A program made the position numbers and the translations under genes. Below are positions 34,357-47,009 of a DNA stretch of 64,000 bases, one piece after another (within the stretch, counting starts at the first letter, position 1; each line of letters starts with the position of its first letter). The notes beneath the pieces are model-generated. The model did no database searches, was not told where the DNA came from, and saw only the letters and a program-made list of their open reading frames with translations. Source of the stretch: Multifurca ochricompacta (lineage: Eukaryota > Basidiomycota > Agaricomycetes > Russulales > Russulaceae); the NCBI GenBank assembly GCA_022496185.1, contig WTXG01000107.1, positions 62,001-126,000 on the forward strand, given 5' to 3'.

Positions 34357-35716
34357 GTCGACAGTGTCACGGAAAGGGACGAAAAGAACAAGGACAATAG
34401 GGTGTAGGGAATCTCCCTTGCTTATGGGGCTCGCAATGGGGTGAAATAGATTGTGCGTAGGGGCACGCTGGACACGTTTTTACACACGGGCTACAATTGC
34501 GGCCTGGGTATACCGGCCATGGCGGTACAGATGATGGTCGTTGATGTCAAAGGGACCCCTTCTTCACTGGAGGGGGTGTTCATGTACTGGCCAAACCCCC
34601 GTCAATGAAACGGTCGCATCAGAAAAAGGTAATAGGGTAAGCTTACGTCATGATCGCGGCGAACCAGGCCTTTTATGGTAAGTAGACCGGAAGGGGAGCA
34701 GGCGGGAGAGAGATACCTAAGGACTAGACTAGTGCGGGGGCACTCAAACAAGCTTCATAATCTATGGAGAGGGAGGAAGGAATAAGTTTTACCCTCCCTC
34801 GAATTTGAAGTGAAGTACCATGATGACTGACCCTGTGCATAGAGATAGATAAAGGGGAAAAGCAACCCGGGAAGTGGGAATGACCCACAACCCGCAACCC
34901 ACACAACGATTCGTTCGTTGACATGTGCGTGTGTGTGTATGCGTACGTTCGGGGGTTCGGGTAAATGAATTGAACTGAACCACAGGAACCCGTGATCGCG
35001 AATCGATATAATAGCCGCTCAGCCAGTCAGGAAGGGAAGGGGGGTTGTTCGTTAACTACCTCGTCTCGTCTGATGGTTTCTTTTTGGTTTACACTTTTTT
35101 TGGGAGTGAGTGAGTGAGAGTAGTGAGATGGCCTGCCCGAGATACGGATTATGATAGGCAAGTAACGTTCCTCCTCAACTGTCAATGATGATGTCAAAAT
35201 TGTAGATGTTGTGTGCGGTGGAGTCGCATAGACACACACACACATACATACACGCACACACACACGCATATATATTACCACACCACCATACCATCAGTCA
35301 CGGCATTGCACGGCATTTGAATCAAGCCACAAGAGCTTATTTTTCCCATGGAATTGAGCATGCATTCGCGCGTGTGATGAAAGAAGAGAGAAGAGGGAAG
35401 AGATGTTGGGAATGAACTGAATGTATGCTGCTATGCTGTGTAGCGCTTGAATTCCAAAAAATTGTTATTGCCAAGACTAGCTACTACAGACAAGATGACA
35501 TGTACATGATTAAGATCGATGCGGTGCGCCTTCCCTCTTCTCTTCTCTTCTCTCTCGATTCGAAAAATGAAAATGAAAGTGTGAAGTGTGAAATGTGAAA
35601 CATCAGCATCACATCATATATAACAAAACAAAACAAAACAAATAAGTGAAAGAAAGAAAGGCAAGCAACCAGTGTCTCTTGATCTTCTTGCTGAACACCT
35701 TCACCCCAGAACTCCC
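34357..35716. other. Intergenic region with CA/GT microsatellites
   Basis: No gene seen. It contains GT-rich (34926-34945) and CA-rich (35232-35275) repeats and a GA-rich stretch. The region between about 34357 and 34700 is the likely promoter of the membrane-protein gene. About 35484-35716 may hold the 3' end of the next gene. Confidence 0.5.
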
Positions 35717-35719
35717 TTC

Positions 35720-37467
35720 TCACGTTAATGCATCCCATAAGCCAAGTCCCGCAAATAGCACCCCCAACCCGACAAGGAAACCGAGGTATGCGACGACATG
35801 CACACCAACGCGTGGCAAGAACACGGGTGTGTGTAACAGGGAGAGTGCCCAGTTGATACCGCATACAGCCACGAATGTGCCCCAGAACATACCATTTGAC
35901 CATGACGCCGGGATGGTTACCATCATTACATCCTTTTCCACCGTTGGGACTTCAGCCAATGGAGAGGTAAGATATCCCGCGGAGAGGAGCAACACAAAAC
36001 CGAGGGAGAGCACTATCGAAGCAATCCGGAGCAAGCATGACACGAACACAGGCACGCGCTGCAAATCAAATTGACCTTTGCTTTTGAAAAGGAGAGCCAA
36101 TGTAAAAACTCACGATGGCGGGAAAGCCATACAACTCTTCGAGCTCCTCACGCGCCTTGATCGCAACCAAGTCCTCAAAGTCCTTGTCCACCTCGAGTTG
36201 TATCTCCGCATCGCTCGTCACTAGGGCCGACGTGAAGACGATTGCTGTTGTCGTCTACGCACGGGGGATGATCTAGCGGTTTCCATGACAGTACCACCGT
36301 CTTCTCCGCGGCTTAAGCTCTCCCGAAGTCGCTCATCCACGGCACGTGGTGGACTTACACTCACGCTCCTGCCATTTTTGGGTACCCTTATCGGCGCTGA
36401 CAAGACCGCTGCCGCCAATTCATGCGCACGACCCTCTGGAACGAGCACGTCGCGATAGAGTGCGAGCGTCTCATAACCCTGCGCGATGCCCGCGATGACC
36501 TCAGCGAGTGACCACCCCAGGGCGAGCCACCACACTTGCCGGAACGCAGGCGCACGGTATGTCGCGGCGCCGCCGGGAACGGTGAGTTCGAGCAGCGGGA
36601 AGGCAGCGGTTCGCAGCGCATTGCGCAGAAGGACGTGAAGCGCAGTCCCAAGGAGACTTGTCGCCGTTGGGTGTGGTAAGAGCGCACCAGCGAGGGTAAT
36701 AGATAAGGATTAAGCAGATGAGCAAGTGAGAAGAGGGAGACGGAGAGGAGGAGCTCTGGTAATGGAGTTGGGAAATATGGCGGGTGGGGTTTTGAAGAGG
36801 AGGATGAGTAGGCCATATGAGTGGTGGGAGAAAGGCAGAAAGGAGCCAGACAAGGAGTGAGGTGAGGGACACAATGGTGTACGTTTGAACGAGGCGGCTG
36901 TAAGAACCTGCAAATGCAGATGCACATGTGACAGGTTGAACCGAAACCACAGCATGGCTGTATTAGGGTATTTAGGGGAAAGGGGGGATTGTCGTTATTC
37001 TCGCGTACCGAGGTACAGTCCTTCAGCCTCTAACAAATCTTCCAATCCTTCTTCACCTATCTCTTCAGGGACGCTGAAAAGGGAATAGCGATATGTCTCA
37101 GGGCTAGGCGGGTCACCGATAAGAGGAGCCGTAGCCGTAGCCGTAGCCGTAGCCGTAGCGGTACCATACGATCGTCTTGATCCGACGGTGGCCAATGAGG
37201 CGACTGAGTATCGACACCCAAAAGTGGCCTACGACTACCCATAAAGGGATCTGCTGCAGGGGCTTTGCCCTTCAACTTTTTCTGAGGAAAATCGATATTC
37301 GATCGATTAGACCTTGTGACCCACCACGCCAACCACCAAAGAGGGGGGTGGGGGGTGGAAGGAAAGGAAAAGGGAAAAAAACAAAAGGGATTGACCCTCA
37401 CCTCAGCTGTCGTTGATTTGAAGTATGGGGTTGTCGTGAGGAGGCCCCCTAGTCGACCTATAGGCAT
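35720..37467 (-). CDS. Multi-exon membrane protein, unknown function
   Basis: Several minus-strand open segments form one spliced gene. Visible pieces in order: possible N-terminus MPIGRLGGLLTTTPYFKS; an exon after CCTCAG with KKLKGKAPAADPF; an acidic exon PEEIGEEGLEDLLEAEGLYLG (after CCCTTTTCAG); TIVSLTSLLVWLLSAFLPP; ELLLSVSLFSLAHLLNPYLL; WWLALGWSLAEVIAGIAQGY followed by ETLALYRDVLVPEG; a charged exon with VDKDFEDLVAIKAREELEEL; and a last exon beginning RVPVFVSCLLRIASIVLSLG. The intron before that last exon (GTGAGT..TTTGCAG, about 36113-36058) is clear; others are uncertain. At least five hydrophobic helices. A CCGTAG hexanucleotide repeat (about 37126-37160) lies at an exon or intron edge. 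No homology recognised. Exon borders need RNA data. Confidence 0.55.
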
Positions 37468-38665
37468 TTGGTGGAAAGAAGGGAGGAGGAAGAGGAGGAG
37501 GAGGTAGGGAGGAAGGAAAGAGGAAGGAAAAAGGGATAGATACGAAGGGGAATTTCAAACTGTGAAAGACGCCATATAACGTCGGTAGGGTAGGAGACCA
37601 AGGACCAGACCGAAGTTCGCGAGGGGCGAAGCGAAAAGGCGCAAACTTTGCGGAATTTTGAAGAAATTAGACGACAGCTGACCGTAACCTTCTCGATTCT
37701 CTCTCTCAATTGAATGTAGAGACACATCACAGTAGTAACTACTCGTTTTGGTAGTTACAAGTATTTACCCCCCCCCATCTATCAAAGTGGAGCGTCACCT
37801 GCCTCAACGGCTCTGGCTCTAGAACGAAACGAAAAAAACCCTCTTGACTCCGTTTTGACACCATTGACAGGACGGACGGAAGGAAAGAGGAAAGGAACCA
37901 GAACGAACGTTCATTTATATTTCTATTCTAGAAAAGAATTGGACATAGCCGAGTCCCTGTTGTTAAAGGGTGCACAAGCACATCAGCCACGAACGTGCAA
38001 AGACCGAAGGGGAAAGGAAAGGGAGAGGAGGAGAGGTTAAGAGTTAAGGTTAGGTTAGGTTCAGTGATTCGATGCATTTCAACAAGTACCGCGCCCCCCC
38101 CCATCTCCACTTTTTTTTTGTACACAAAGGTAAGAGAGGGTTTATATATTGAGCGCAGAACATTCGTGTCCGCCCATCGAAGAAAAGATTACATCACTCG
38201 AGACATTGGTGAAGGGATGGTGGAAAAAAAAAATACTCACTCTTGAAAGAGAGAAAAAGGATCCTCAGATGAATTGCCCTAGACGGTTTGGTTTCGTCAG
38301 TACCCAAGGTTACTCAGTGGTGCGCGGAAGGCTGGGAAAAAAAATCAGACAAGGCTGAAAATGACCTCCACATGTTTTGTTTTTTTTTTTCGGAATGTGG
38401 TAAAGTCCGTATGGTTTATGAATTTGATCATCACGGGAAACGACGTGCATGGGTGTTTTGGAATTAAACAAACTCACCGGGACAAGAGGACGATGAGGGA
38501 TCATAATACAGAGAGAAGAGGGAAGAACTTGATAACTTTGTCAGTATTTGACCTTTCCCTTCTTGTTGAAGTGGTCATGTGATATACGTGGGTCACATGA
38601 TGATGAGATCTTAAATTAATTAGTAGTCTCTTCTCTTAAAACCTTCTCCAACTTCTTCCACGATC
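37468..38665. promoter_or_regulatory. Divergent intergenic region
   Basis: Lies between the minus-strand membrane-protein gene and plus-strand FES1, so it must hold both promoters. It contains GA-rich runs (37480-37530), a poly-C run (37770), AGGTTAGGTTAGG near 38046 and a T-run (38381). A CT-rich stretch directly before the FES1 start (38620-38660, TCTTCTCTTAAAACCTTCTC) resembles fungal transcription-start pyrimidine tracts. No specific factor site is claimed. Confidence 0.4.
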
Positions 38666-40099
38666 ATGCAAGGCCTTTTACGCTGGGGTATCGAAAACTC
38701 TACCACTGGAGATGACCCGAACACCGTTGTTCCACTGACTCGGAGGACGGACCTAGATCCAGGCATCATCGACGTGATACTGGGAAAGCCGGATTCTGAG
38801 TTGATGAAGACAGCCCTCGCGAACGCTCAAGATTCCTCCCTAGACGAAGATGCCCGTTCGATGGCACTGGATGATCTTGAAATGGTGAATCACCACGCGC
38901 GTTCTCATATCCTTTTTCTCTGACGCCTACTTTTGATTCGACTAGCTCGTGGAGAACATCGATAATGCGAACGGTGTGTTTCTAGTGCTTCCTTTGAAAG
39001 TGTATTAACATTGAACCGTGATCGGAACGGTCTTCTAACCTCCTTTTCTTTTCCCATTTCATTTTCTTCTCTCTCTTCATGCAGATCTCGAAAAGCTGAA
39101 AATGTGGGAACCGCTGCAAGACTTGCTTTCCTCCCCCTCAGACAACATGAAAACGCAGGCCCTGTGGGTCATCGGTACAGCATTACAGAATAACCCTGCA
39201 GCCCAAAATGCAGTGGTTTATTTTATTTATTTTTATTTATTTATTTTTTCCCTCTCCTATCATCCGCCGCCACTGCAGTACTTCGCACATGAACCCCTGC
39301 CCACCGTTCTTTCCTTTTTATCGCCCTCGACCAGATCCTCTCGACAACTCCGATCCAAAGCCATATACGCGCTTTCTGGCCTTTTGAAACATAACGCCGC
39401 GGCTATCGCCCCGTTTGAAGCGGCAGGCGGGTGGCACACGCTAAGGGGCGCTTTATCTGGTACTACTTGATCTCATTCGTTCTCATCCGCGCTATAAAAT
39501 GGGGGGAGGATTCTCTCTTGAGATGATTAACGCGCCCATGTTGTTCGCGTCGCAGATTCGGATATTAGCGTGAGACGGAAGACCGCGTTCCTTCTCAACA
39601 CCCTTCTCATCCCTGCAATCACCACCGTTGCTGGTGCTAGTGATGGCCCGGCAAACGTACACCCCAACTCTCACGCATTAATGGTTGCCGATCCTTCCTC
39701 GGCCGACACGGCGCCGGCAACACTGCGCGCAATGCGTGAGCATGGGCTATTGTCTACGCTCGTACGCGAGTTGACGGTGCCGACCCGTATGGACCGGATG
39801 GTGATGATGAAGACGGAGGTTATGATACCGATCTAGAGGAGAAATTGATGAGGTGTGCAAATCAATCCCACTCTGAACTTTTCACTTCACTACGGCTCAC
39901 GTCTCCCAAAAATAAAAAATAAAAAATAAGATCGTTATATACATATGTATCGGCGCATAATGGAAGGTTTGAAGGAGTCGAGAAGAAGTCGCTGAGAGCG
40001 TTTTTGGATAGTAGACGGGCGGTCAGGCAGGGTGAAAGTGATGGCGACCTAGGTCTTGACGCGAATGAATTGGAGGCTTTCGAAAACGCGCTCGCGTAA
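38666..40099 (+). CDS. FES1: Hsp70 nucleotide exchange factor Fes1/HspBP1
   Basis: Releases ADP from Hsp70 in the cytosol and links it to protein folding and disposal. The N-terminus MQGLLRWGIENSTTGDD is the family signature, followed by armadillo-type helices (MWEPLQDLLSSPSDNMKTQA, WVIGTALQNNPAAQNA, LRSKAIYALSGLLKHNAAAI, RRKTAFLLNTLLIP). Six exons read cleanly: 38666-38884, 38946-38973, 39085-39212, 39279-39459, 39556-39852 and 39931-40099, with GT..AG introns and a stop at 40097. Exon 5 changes frame near 39771: upstream reads STLVRELTVP, downstream reads DPYGPDGDDEDGGYDTD and joins SLYTYVSAHNGRFEGVEKK and the C-terminus. One base appears missing after LTV, from real mutation or sequence error. 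It is a single-copy housekeeping gene between the duplicated arms, so an assembly or read error is the simpler view. Confidence 0.92.
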
Positions 40100-40425
40100 A
40101 CCCGTCGATATAGACACTAATGGTTTTTTTTAATACGCGTCGGTCGTTTCCATTAATGATCATCGTCATCATCGTCATCATATCGCTGAATGTACAAACT
40201 AAACTATAAACAGTATCGTTCGTCCCCCCCCCCGCCTCCGGCGGTTTTTCACATATTCACGCACACATCTAATCGTTCCACAACCAACCACATAAACTAC
40301 CCGAAGAATTTAAAAAAAAAAAAAAAAACTCACCCGATGATAAACCCTTTCTCAAATGAACGCTCAGCCGACCGCTTCTTATTTTTCCAATGAGCGCGAT
40401 GCCCGTTTGGTGCATTTCCGACAAC

Positions 40426-40456
<31 letters not shown>

Positions 40457-40709
40457 TATTGGCGATTTATGTCCAGTACTAATAATGGCCACCGAGGCCA
40501 CGGGGTTGTCTTGGCCTGATATTTTTTTCTCTCCATCCATGGGGGGCCCCGCGAAACAAGGCTCAAGCATCTTCATCAATTCGCAAAACCCATCCCCCCC
40601 CCCCTTCTGCAAATGCAAAGGCCAAAAAAAAAAGGAATGGGGGCAGTCTTACTCGCCGTATGTGTGAAAACAAAAAACAATCAGAAATTGATTTATTGTC
40701 TCACAGTGG
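40100..40709. other. FES1 3' flank with microsatellites
   Basis: No gene. Contains a poly-A run (40313-40327), a (GAT)n run (40427-40456), several C/G homopolymers and, at its end, the poly-G tract (about 40709-40722) that marks the inner border of the inverted duplication. Confidence 0.6.
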
Positions 40710-40749
40710 GGGGGGGGGGGGGCCTCGGAAAACCGTTGGGCAGACCTGG

Positions 40750-41600
40750 ACCTTGTTTGTAGACCATTTCAAGGATGTGAAAAACCGGTGATGAATGCAC
40801 ATATGTGTGTATCGCCTCTTTCAATCTATTTAGCGCCCCTTCTCGCCCGGCTGCCAGCTAAACCAGAGTTCCAACCAACGTTTTGATTTCGAACGATGTA
40901 GTGCAAAATCCCCGACATTTTTCATTTTCAAAAATCGATTGGCACCTTCCCCCTGAAAAATCCCTGTTTCCTCGGTCTGTTCATGGTCATTCAACGTGAT
41001 GGTTCACCAGTTCTGCAACTATTTTTTTTTTCGTACCTCTTTGTCAAGGAGTTCTTGACATCGGTCCGACTTGGAATGGCAAAATGCTTCACACCTCACG
41101 AAAATTGGAGCTAAGCTGGTCGCATTCCTGGGCTGCGTGATACATACAGACATTGAAGGGACAACAGGACGATGTAAATGATGTTCGGGATCACCTATTA
41201 GTTGTGCGCAGTAAGAAAGTGAGTGTGGATTAGAAGCGAAACGTGTTTGAAGCACGGGTTTAGTTCGCCATAGGGAGAGTGATGGGTTCGTGAGAGATCT
41301 GGTAAGGATCCGGGGATAGATGGACCCAGTCCGGAAGGTGTTCAGTTTGTCCGAGAGTTGAAGGATGTGCCAGCTTGCATCGGATGCAGAAAAGAGATTG
41401 GGACGGCCCCGCAAGGACAAGGGATTTCTAGCCAGGTTGGGTTTGGGTTCCCTGCAAAGGCGGTTGCCTAGCGAGAGCTTCGTGGCGAGGTCCCAATAGT
41501 CGTACAGTCTTGCCACTCACTCCTAGTCCTTGTGCGCCCACCACGAATGCGGCCGTAAGCGCCATCGTTCCCTGTTAGACAAACACATTAAATCCTCACT
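40750..41600 (+). pseudogene. Decayed NLR relic, right arm
   Basis: Reverse-complement counterpart of about 18660-19540. Around 41040-41075 the sequence GTCAAGGAGTTCTTGACATC matches the segment coding VKEFLTS in intact NLRs. The rest is non-coding spacer upstream of NLR-C. No frame survives. Confidence 0.55.
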
Positions 41601-41608
41601 GGTAACCG

Positions 41609-44600
41609 ATGTCCTCAACCACCTCTTCAGATCTCCAATCTCTTTTTCAGACTGCCTTGAGCGATATCAGATCAAGGCGGGAACAATCCTCATTGACCAT
41701 CCCCTCACCACCAAGCTGAAAACCTGTAATTCTGCCGACTCCGTTCTCGCCATACTTCAACAGGAAGCACAAGCTTTCCGCAAATTTAGAGGTGATGATG
41801 GAAAATGATCAAATTCCTCAAGGGGACAGTTCACGTCCTGTACACCCTTTCTACCAGCGGAATTCTGGGGAGGGTATTGGCCTCGTGGGTGCTACTGTGA
41901 ATAACAAGCTCTATTATAACTGTCATTCTACAGCCTTTTCCACCTGCAAAAGCCATTTTTGCTGGCATTGGTGTCCTCCTCGCTGTATGTACATCCTTCT
42001 TGGCCACTTCTCATCATTATCATCTAATATCGATTGCTATCAGGCAATCAAAGACGTTAGCGCGAGTTATGATGCACTTGTCGATCTCTTTGAATCTACC
42101 GAACTGTTTCTCCGACGACTTGATATTTACACCAAAATTCCGTCAACACCAGCAATGAATGAGATAATTGTGAAAATACTGGTCGAGGTTCTGTCTACAT
42201 TGGCGCTTGCGACGCAACAGGTCAAGGAAGGGAGATTAAGTAAGTGCAGATGGCGAGTTGTGATATAGAACATAAGGATAACATTAAGTTCGCGCAGAGA
42301 AATTTGGAAAGAAGCTGTTAGGAGAAAATGATATCGAGGCGGTGGTACAGAGATTAGACCGACTTACACATGAAGAAGCACGGACAACCGCTGCGCAGAC
42401 TCTAGAAGTGGTCTATGGGCTTTTCAAGACTATGAAAGTGGTAATGGATGGTACGGAAATGTTCATGAATGAGTGATGACAGCGTACTGAGTAATTCTTG
42501 GTCATGTAGATGGCAAGGCATCAGTAGAGGGTATGCAGAAGGCACTGAGTATGTTTTCTCTCACCCTGGTACACACGGAAAAGAGATAATAATGGGATTG
42601 ACAAGTGATGATTCAAGAAATGGCGAATGACATTAACAAGTCGAGACGTGGGTTTTTTTTGTGCCTGGCACTGGCAGGGCATTATTCCTGAGAGAATGTG
42701 ATAAATAGGTGAACAGCTACAGAAGATTTCAGAAGCTGGCTCTCTCCTCCGGACCCATCGAAAAACCACAACATCGCGCGGAAATCTCACCACGATGGAA
42801 CTGCTTCATGGTTCATTCATGGCAATACTTTTCCGGAATGGAGAGCCACGGGTTCGTTATTGTGGGTTCACGGAAAGCGTACGTTCATCCACTCCCACTG
42901 TTTGCATGTGTTGATATGAATCACCCTGGTTATGTAGCTGGTTCAGGGAAGAGTGTCCTTTGGTGTGCTCCTACCCAATCTCGTCGTTGCCTCTCTATTG
43001 ACGCGCTGACATGATCGACTAGTTCTGCCCTAATTCATGAAATTACCAAAATGCAAGAGGCAGGCCTGGCGTGTCTTGCATACTATTACTTTGATTTCAG
43101 GGATACTGCAAAGCAAGATACCCGCGGCTTCCTCACTTCTCTTCTCATCCAGCTCTCTGCTCAGTCTGATTCTTGTTCCCACATCCTTTCTCGCTTATAT
43201 TCGATTCATGACGCCGGCTCAAAGCAGCCAAGTGACGATTCCCTTGCCGAATGCCTCGAGGACATGCTGGCGCTCTCTGGACAAGGCCCAATATACATCA
43301 TCGCAGATGGGCTCGATGAATGTCCTAGGGGTACTGGGACACCGTCACCACGAGAAAGTGTCCTTGAGATTGTGAAGGGACTTGTGAAACTAGGCTACCC
43401 TAACGTACATATTTCGGTCACGAGTCGTCCCGAGGCAGACATCGAAGGTATTCTGAAACCTTTAGCGTCTCATTCGGTGTCTCTCCATGATGAGAGTGGA
43501 CAAACAGAGGACATCAACTCGTACATCAATTCGTTCATCAATTCGGATACAAAAACACGTCAGTGGCGAAAGGAGGATAAAGAACTGGTGATAAATAAGT
43601 TGTGTGAAGAAGCTGATGGAATGTGAGGGATCGGTTGAGATGAACCCTTGCAGGTGCAAGTCACTCACTTGATGGGACAGGTTCCGATGGGTGTATTGCC
43701 AACTGGACAAACTCCGTCGTTGTCTTCCAGGACGAATTCGGCGTGCTCTGGAAGAGTTACCTGGGACGCTGGACGAGACATACGAGCGCACGTTACAAGA
43801 TATCGACGACGAGAATTGGGCATATGCTCATCGTCTGTTGCAATGTGTTACTGTTGCTTCTCGGCCGTTCCGTGTCGAAGAGCTTGCAGAATTCCTGGCA
43901 TTCGATTTCAAGGAAGGAGAAAGTGCAAGATTCGAGGCAGATTGGCGGCCTGAGAATGCAGGGATGCTATTCTCTCTACCTGCTCGAGTTTACTGATGGT
44001 CGTAAATGTGGATGGATCGCCGGTCGTTCAATTTTCTCATTTCTCGGTCAAGGAGTTCTTGACGTCGGAGCGATTAGCAAGAGGACGTATCTCACGTTAC
44101 TACATTCCCCTTGAACCCGCCCATCTGATTGTCGCACAAGCCTGTCTTGCAGTCCTACTGGAGCTAAACGGGCACATCGAGACACACTCGATCGAAGATT
44201 TTCGACTTGCATATTATGCTGGCAAGCACTGGGTGGATCATGCGAAATTCGGGAATGTTGCGTTATACATGGACGATGGGATGAAAGAGGTGTTCGACCC
44301 AGATGGACCGCACTTTGCGATGTGGATTTGGATTAAAGATAAAGATACGAAAGGCAAGGAAGGGATGATTCTGGAAAGGCCTTCTCAGCCCAGACGGGGA
44401 CCATTATCGTTCGCGGCAGAAAACGACTTTAGTGGGGTGGCGGAATGGCTAATCACTATGCGGTCACAGGATGTGAATTCCATGAATGGTGGACACTGGA
44501 ATTCTGCCCCGTTATATACTGCATCTATGCAGAATTGCGTCAATGTGGCAAAGGTGCTGCTCAAGTATGGAGCGGATGTCAATGTACGGGGCAGTGCGGA

Positions 44601-45060
44601 GTGGACTCTGTTGCACGAGACAGCAAACAAAGGACATTTGGAAATTTCACAATTACTCATCAAATCTGGCGCGGATGTCAATGCCAAGAGTCTCGGGGGC
44701 AGCAATCCAATGTTGCTGGCATCTGCAGTAGGGCACAAGGATATCGTACAACTACTACTGGAGCACGGAGCAGACACGAATGCCTGGTATGGAGACAAGT
44801 CGGTCCTTTATTGGGCTTTGAAGGGAGGCCATTTGAAAGTCGCGCAGCTTCTGCTCAAGCACAGTGCGGATGTAAACGCTCGGAACGAGAAAGGGCAGAC
44901 TCTACTGCATGTTGCATCACAACATGGAGATCTGGATGTTGCACGGAGACTGTTGGAACGCGGTGGGGATGTAAATGCACGGAATAATCAGGGGAAGACA
45001 CCTTTCGAAGCGGCGTCTGAGAAGGGACACAGGGAAATAGCAGAACTGTTGTTGAAGTAG
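41609..45060 (+). pseudogene. NLR-C: broken Goodbye-NACHT-ankyrin gene
   Basis: Inverted-arm counterpart of NLR-A and NLR-B. Start codon kept (41609), with the same exon order, the Walker A microexon at 42938-42962 and an intact-looking NACHT exon (43051-43626) with IYIIADGLDECP. Against the A/B copies it has 1-nt deletions near 41664 and 41806 in the first Goodbye exon and near 43962 in the last exon, after FEADWRPENAG, and its reading frame ends early at LLLK (45058-45060) where A and B continue. The ankyrin part from 43996 is still open with seven repeats. The full protein cannot be made; a short ankyrin product is conceivable but unlikely. Confidence 0.8.
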
Positions 45061-45600
45061 CGCCGAGGAGCATACGGTGTAGCCATACGTTGATCGGTGA
45101 TTCTCTTGTAATGATCCTCTTCTATGTCCAACGTAGGTGCTTTGCATAATACGGTATACAGATATGGGGATTACAGTCCACAGATGAGCCAGAGGAGCAC
45201 ACAAGGGCACCACAACTCGTCCTCTGTTCTAGCCTCGGGCTATAAGAAGTTAATTTAGCCCCTATGTCACAAAACCCTATTGCATTTAGCCTCACAATGT
45301 CGTATAAGCAGTTGTTGGGCCAAATGTAGATGCAGACGCCACCTTAAGTAGTCTCGAGTGTCGAAGATCGAGCAACTTGAAATGGAGCGTGGGGCCAGGA
45401 GGGTATAGGATGGAGACGTGATTGGATCCTTTCATTGTGTGTGTGCCTTTTGTTTTGTACGGATTACTGTGCTATAGAATATACGAGCAACTAAGAGGTT
45501 TTATGCCGAAGGCCAAAGAGCCAGATTTATGTTGATCCTCATCCACTATGTGCCCATATTAATAGTCCCTAAGTGGGTGCGGGCGGTTACTTTGTCGGGA
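45061..45600. other. Spacer between NLR-C and F3
   Basis: Inverted counterpart of 14570-15160. AT-rich; no gene recognised. Confidence 0.5.
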
Positions 45601-45619
45601 GGCAAGTCGACGATGGTGG

Positions 45620-46210
45620 ATGATGAGAACGTGTACGCCTATGAAATCACGTGCACAGGGCGTGTGGGTGTCTTGCAGGGTCTGCGGTCGTTGCACCCGT
45701 CTGGCAACAACTATGATGATGATGCCAGCGTGAGATGGACCCCTCTGCGCGAGACGTCAGACAAAGGACATTTGGAACTTCCGCAGTTACTCATTGAATC
45801 CGGCGCGGATGTCAATGCCAGGCGTCTCATGGGCAGGACACCATTGTTTTCGGCATCAGAAGAAGGACATGAGGACGTCGCACAGCTACTCCTTGAGCGC
45901 AGCGCCGAAACAAATGCCTGGTACGATCACAAAACAGCTCTTTATCAGGCATTGGAGGAAGGGCATTTGGAAATCACACAACTTCTATTCAAGCATGATG
46001 CAGATGTAAACGCTTGGAACGTCGACAGCCAGACTCTACTGGATGTTGCATCACAATAAGGATATCTAGATGTTGTACGGCGACTACTGGAATGCAGTGT
46101 GGGTATAAATGCGCAGAATATTTGGGGAGAGACGTTTTTCCAAGTGGTGTCTGGAAGAGGAAATTGCGAAATGGTAGAACTGTTGTTGAAGCCTGGCACC
46201 AAGGAGTGTA
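45620..46210 (+). pseudogene. Ankyrin-only relic F3 (LINE-free site)
   Basis: The best preserved of the three F copies. It encodes about five ankyrin repeats (WTPLRETSDKGHLELPQLLI, GRTPLFSASEEGHEDVAQLL, TALYQALEEGHLEITQLLF, QTLLDVASQ). A TAA at about 46057, where F2 has CAA, stops the frame; similarity resumes as GYLDVVRRLLE and runs to about 46220. At about 45688-45702 it holds one copy of the LINE target sequence, so it is the empty site. Probably the tail of a lost NLR. Confidence 0.75.
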
Positions 46211-46229
46211 AGGCAGACACACAATTATC

Positions 46230-46579
46230 ACTATCTATGGGCTATCACAGTTGAAGCAATAAGTGCCCCATCATTCGTTCGATGCAAGTGCATTACATGG
46301 CATGATATGCTGTCGGTGAGGGATCGAGGCGAAACAAGAGTGGTTGATGGTGATATTTCTTTCCTTTCTACGTGGGTTATCGTGTTTGCATGTATATGCA
46401 CGAGAAGGGAAACGCTTGGGTTTTTTGATTATTGTGATGATAGTAAATAATAGAAATGGGAACGAAGAGAGACGTTTTGGATTATGGCAATGTCGAGGGT
46501 CCTGAATTACAGATGGGTCACTAGGTTGAGGGTCAACTCCGAGCCGTCTGTTGTTCAGTGTTTGTCCTTAGTTCAGCGA
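46230..46579. other. Spacer, inverted counterpart of 5110-5460
   Basis: Matches the left arm base for base with few changes. No gene seen. Confidence 0.5.
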
Positions 46580-47009
46580 AGTAAATCAGTACTAGGGTCA
46601 CGTGACCACGTGACCCAGTTACGGCAGTACTCTACAAAACGGAAGAAAAGGTGCATAGCTATCTATTTGCATGTTTTTTTATTATCAAGAACAGGTTTTT
46701 TTCAAAGTCAGATGGAAAACTGGATGAGAATCCAGATGACGACAAGGATGATAGTTGGTTGGATGAGCCGAATCTTGAGATGTTCCGTCCTGAACATTCT
46801 CTAGAGGTCTCACCAACCATTGATCTGTCATCTCAGTGTCTTGCAGCAGCTCTTTCTGATGAATCAAGTGACACTTCTGTGGCTGCCCTAACCTTCCAGA
46901 GTCCTAGACGACAACTTGATAAAATTTTCATTGAAATTGAAAACATCACGTGAAAGTATCACGTGATTGCTTACTGGTAAATTACCAGTAAATCACTGGC
47001 CTCAAATAT

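Noticed and set aside
38041..38060. AGGTTAGGTTAGG as interstitial telomere sequence
   Set aside because: Only two to three imperfect copies; too short to support.
41019..41516. 165-residue minus-strand open frame
   Set aside because: Lies in the non-coding spacer and relic; the corresponding frames in units A and B are disrupted and have different lengths.
45620..46210. Stand-alone ankyrin gene conserved three times
   Set aside because: All three copies are broken (stop, LINE or frameshift) and look like NLR tails; conservation follows from the duplications.
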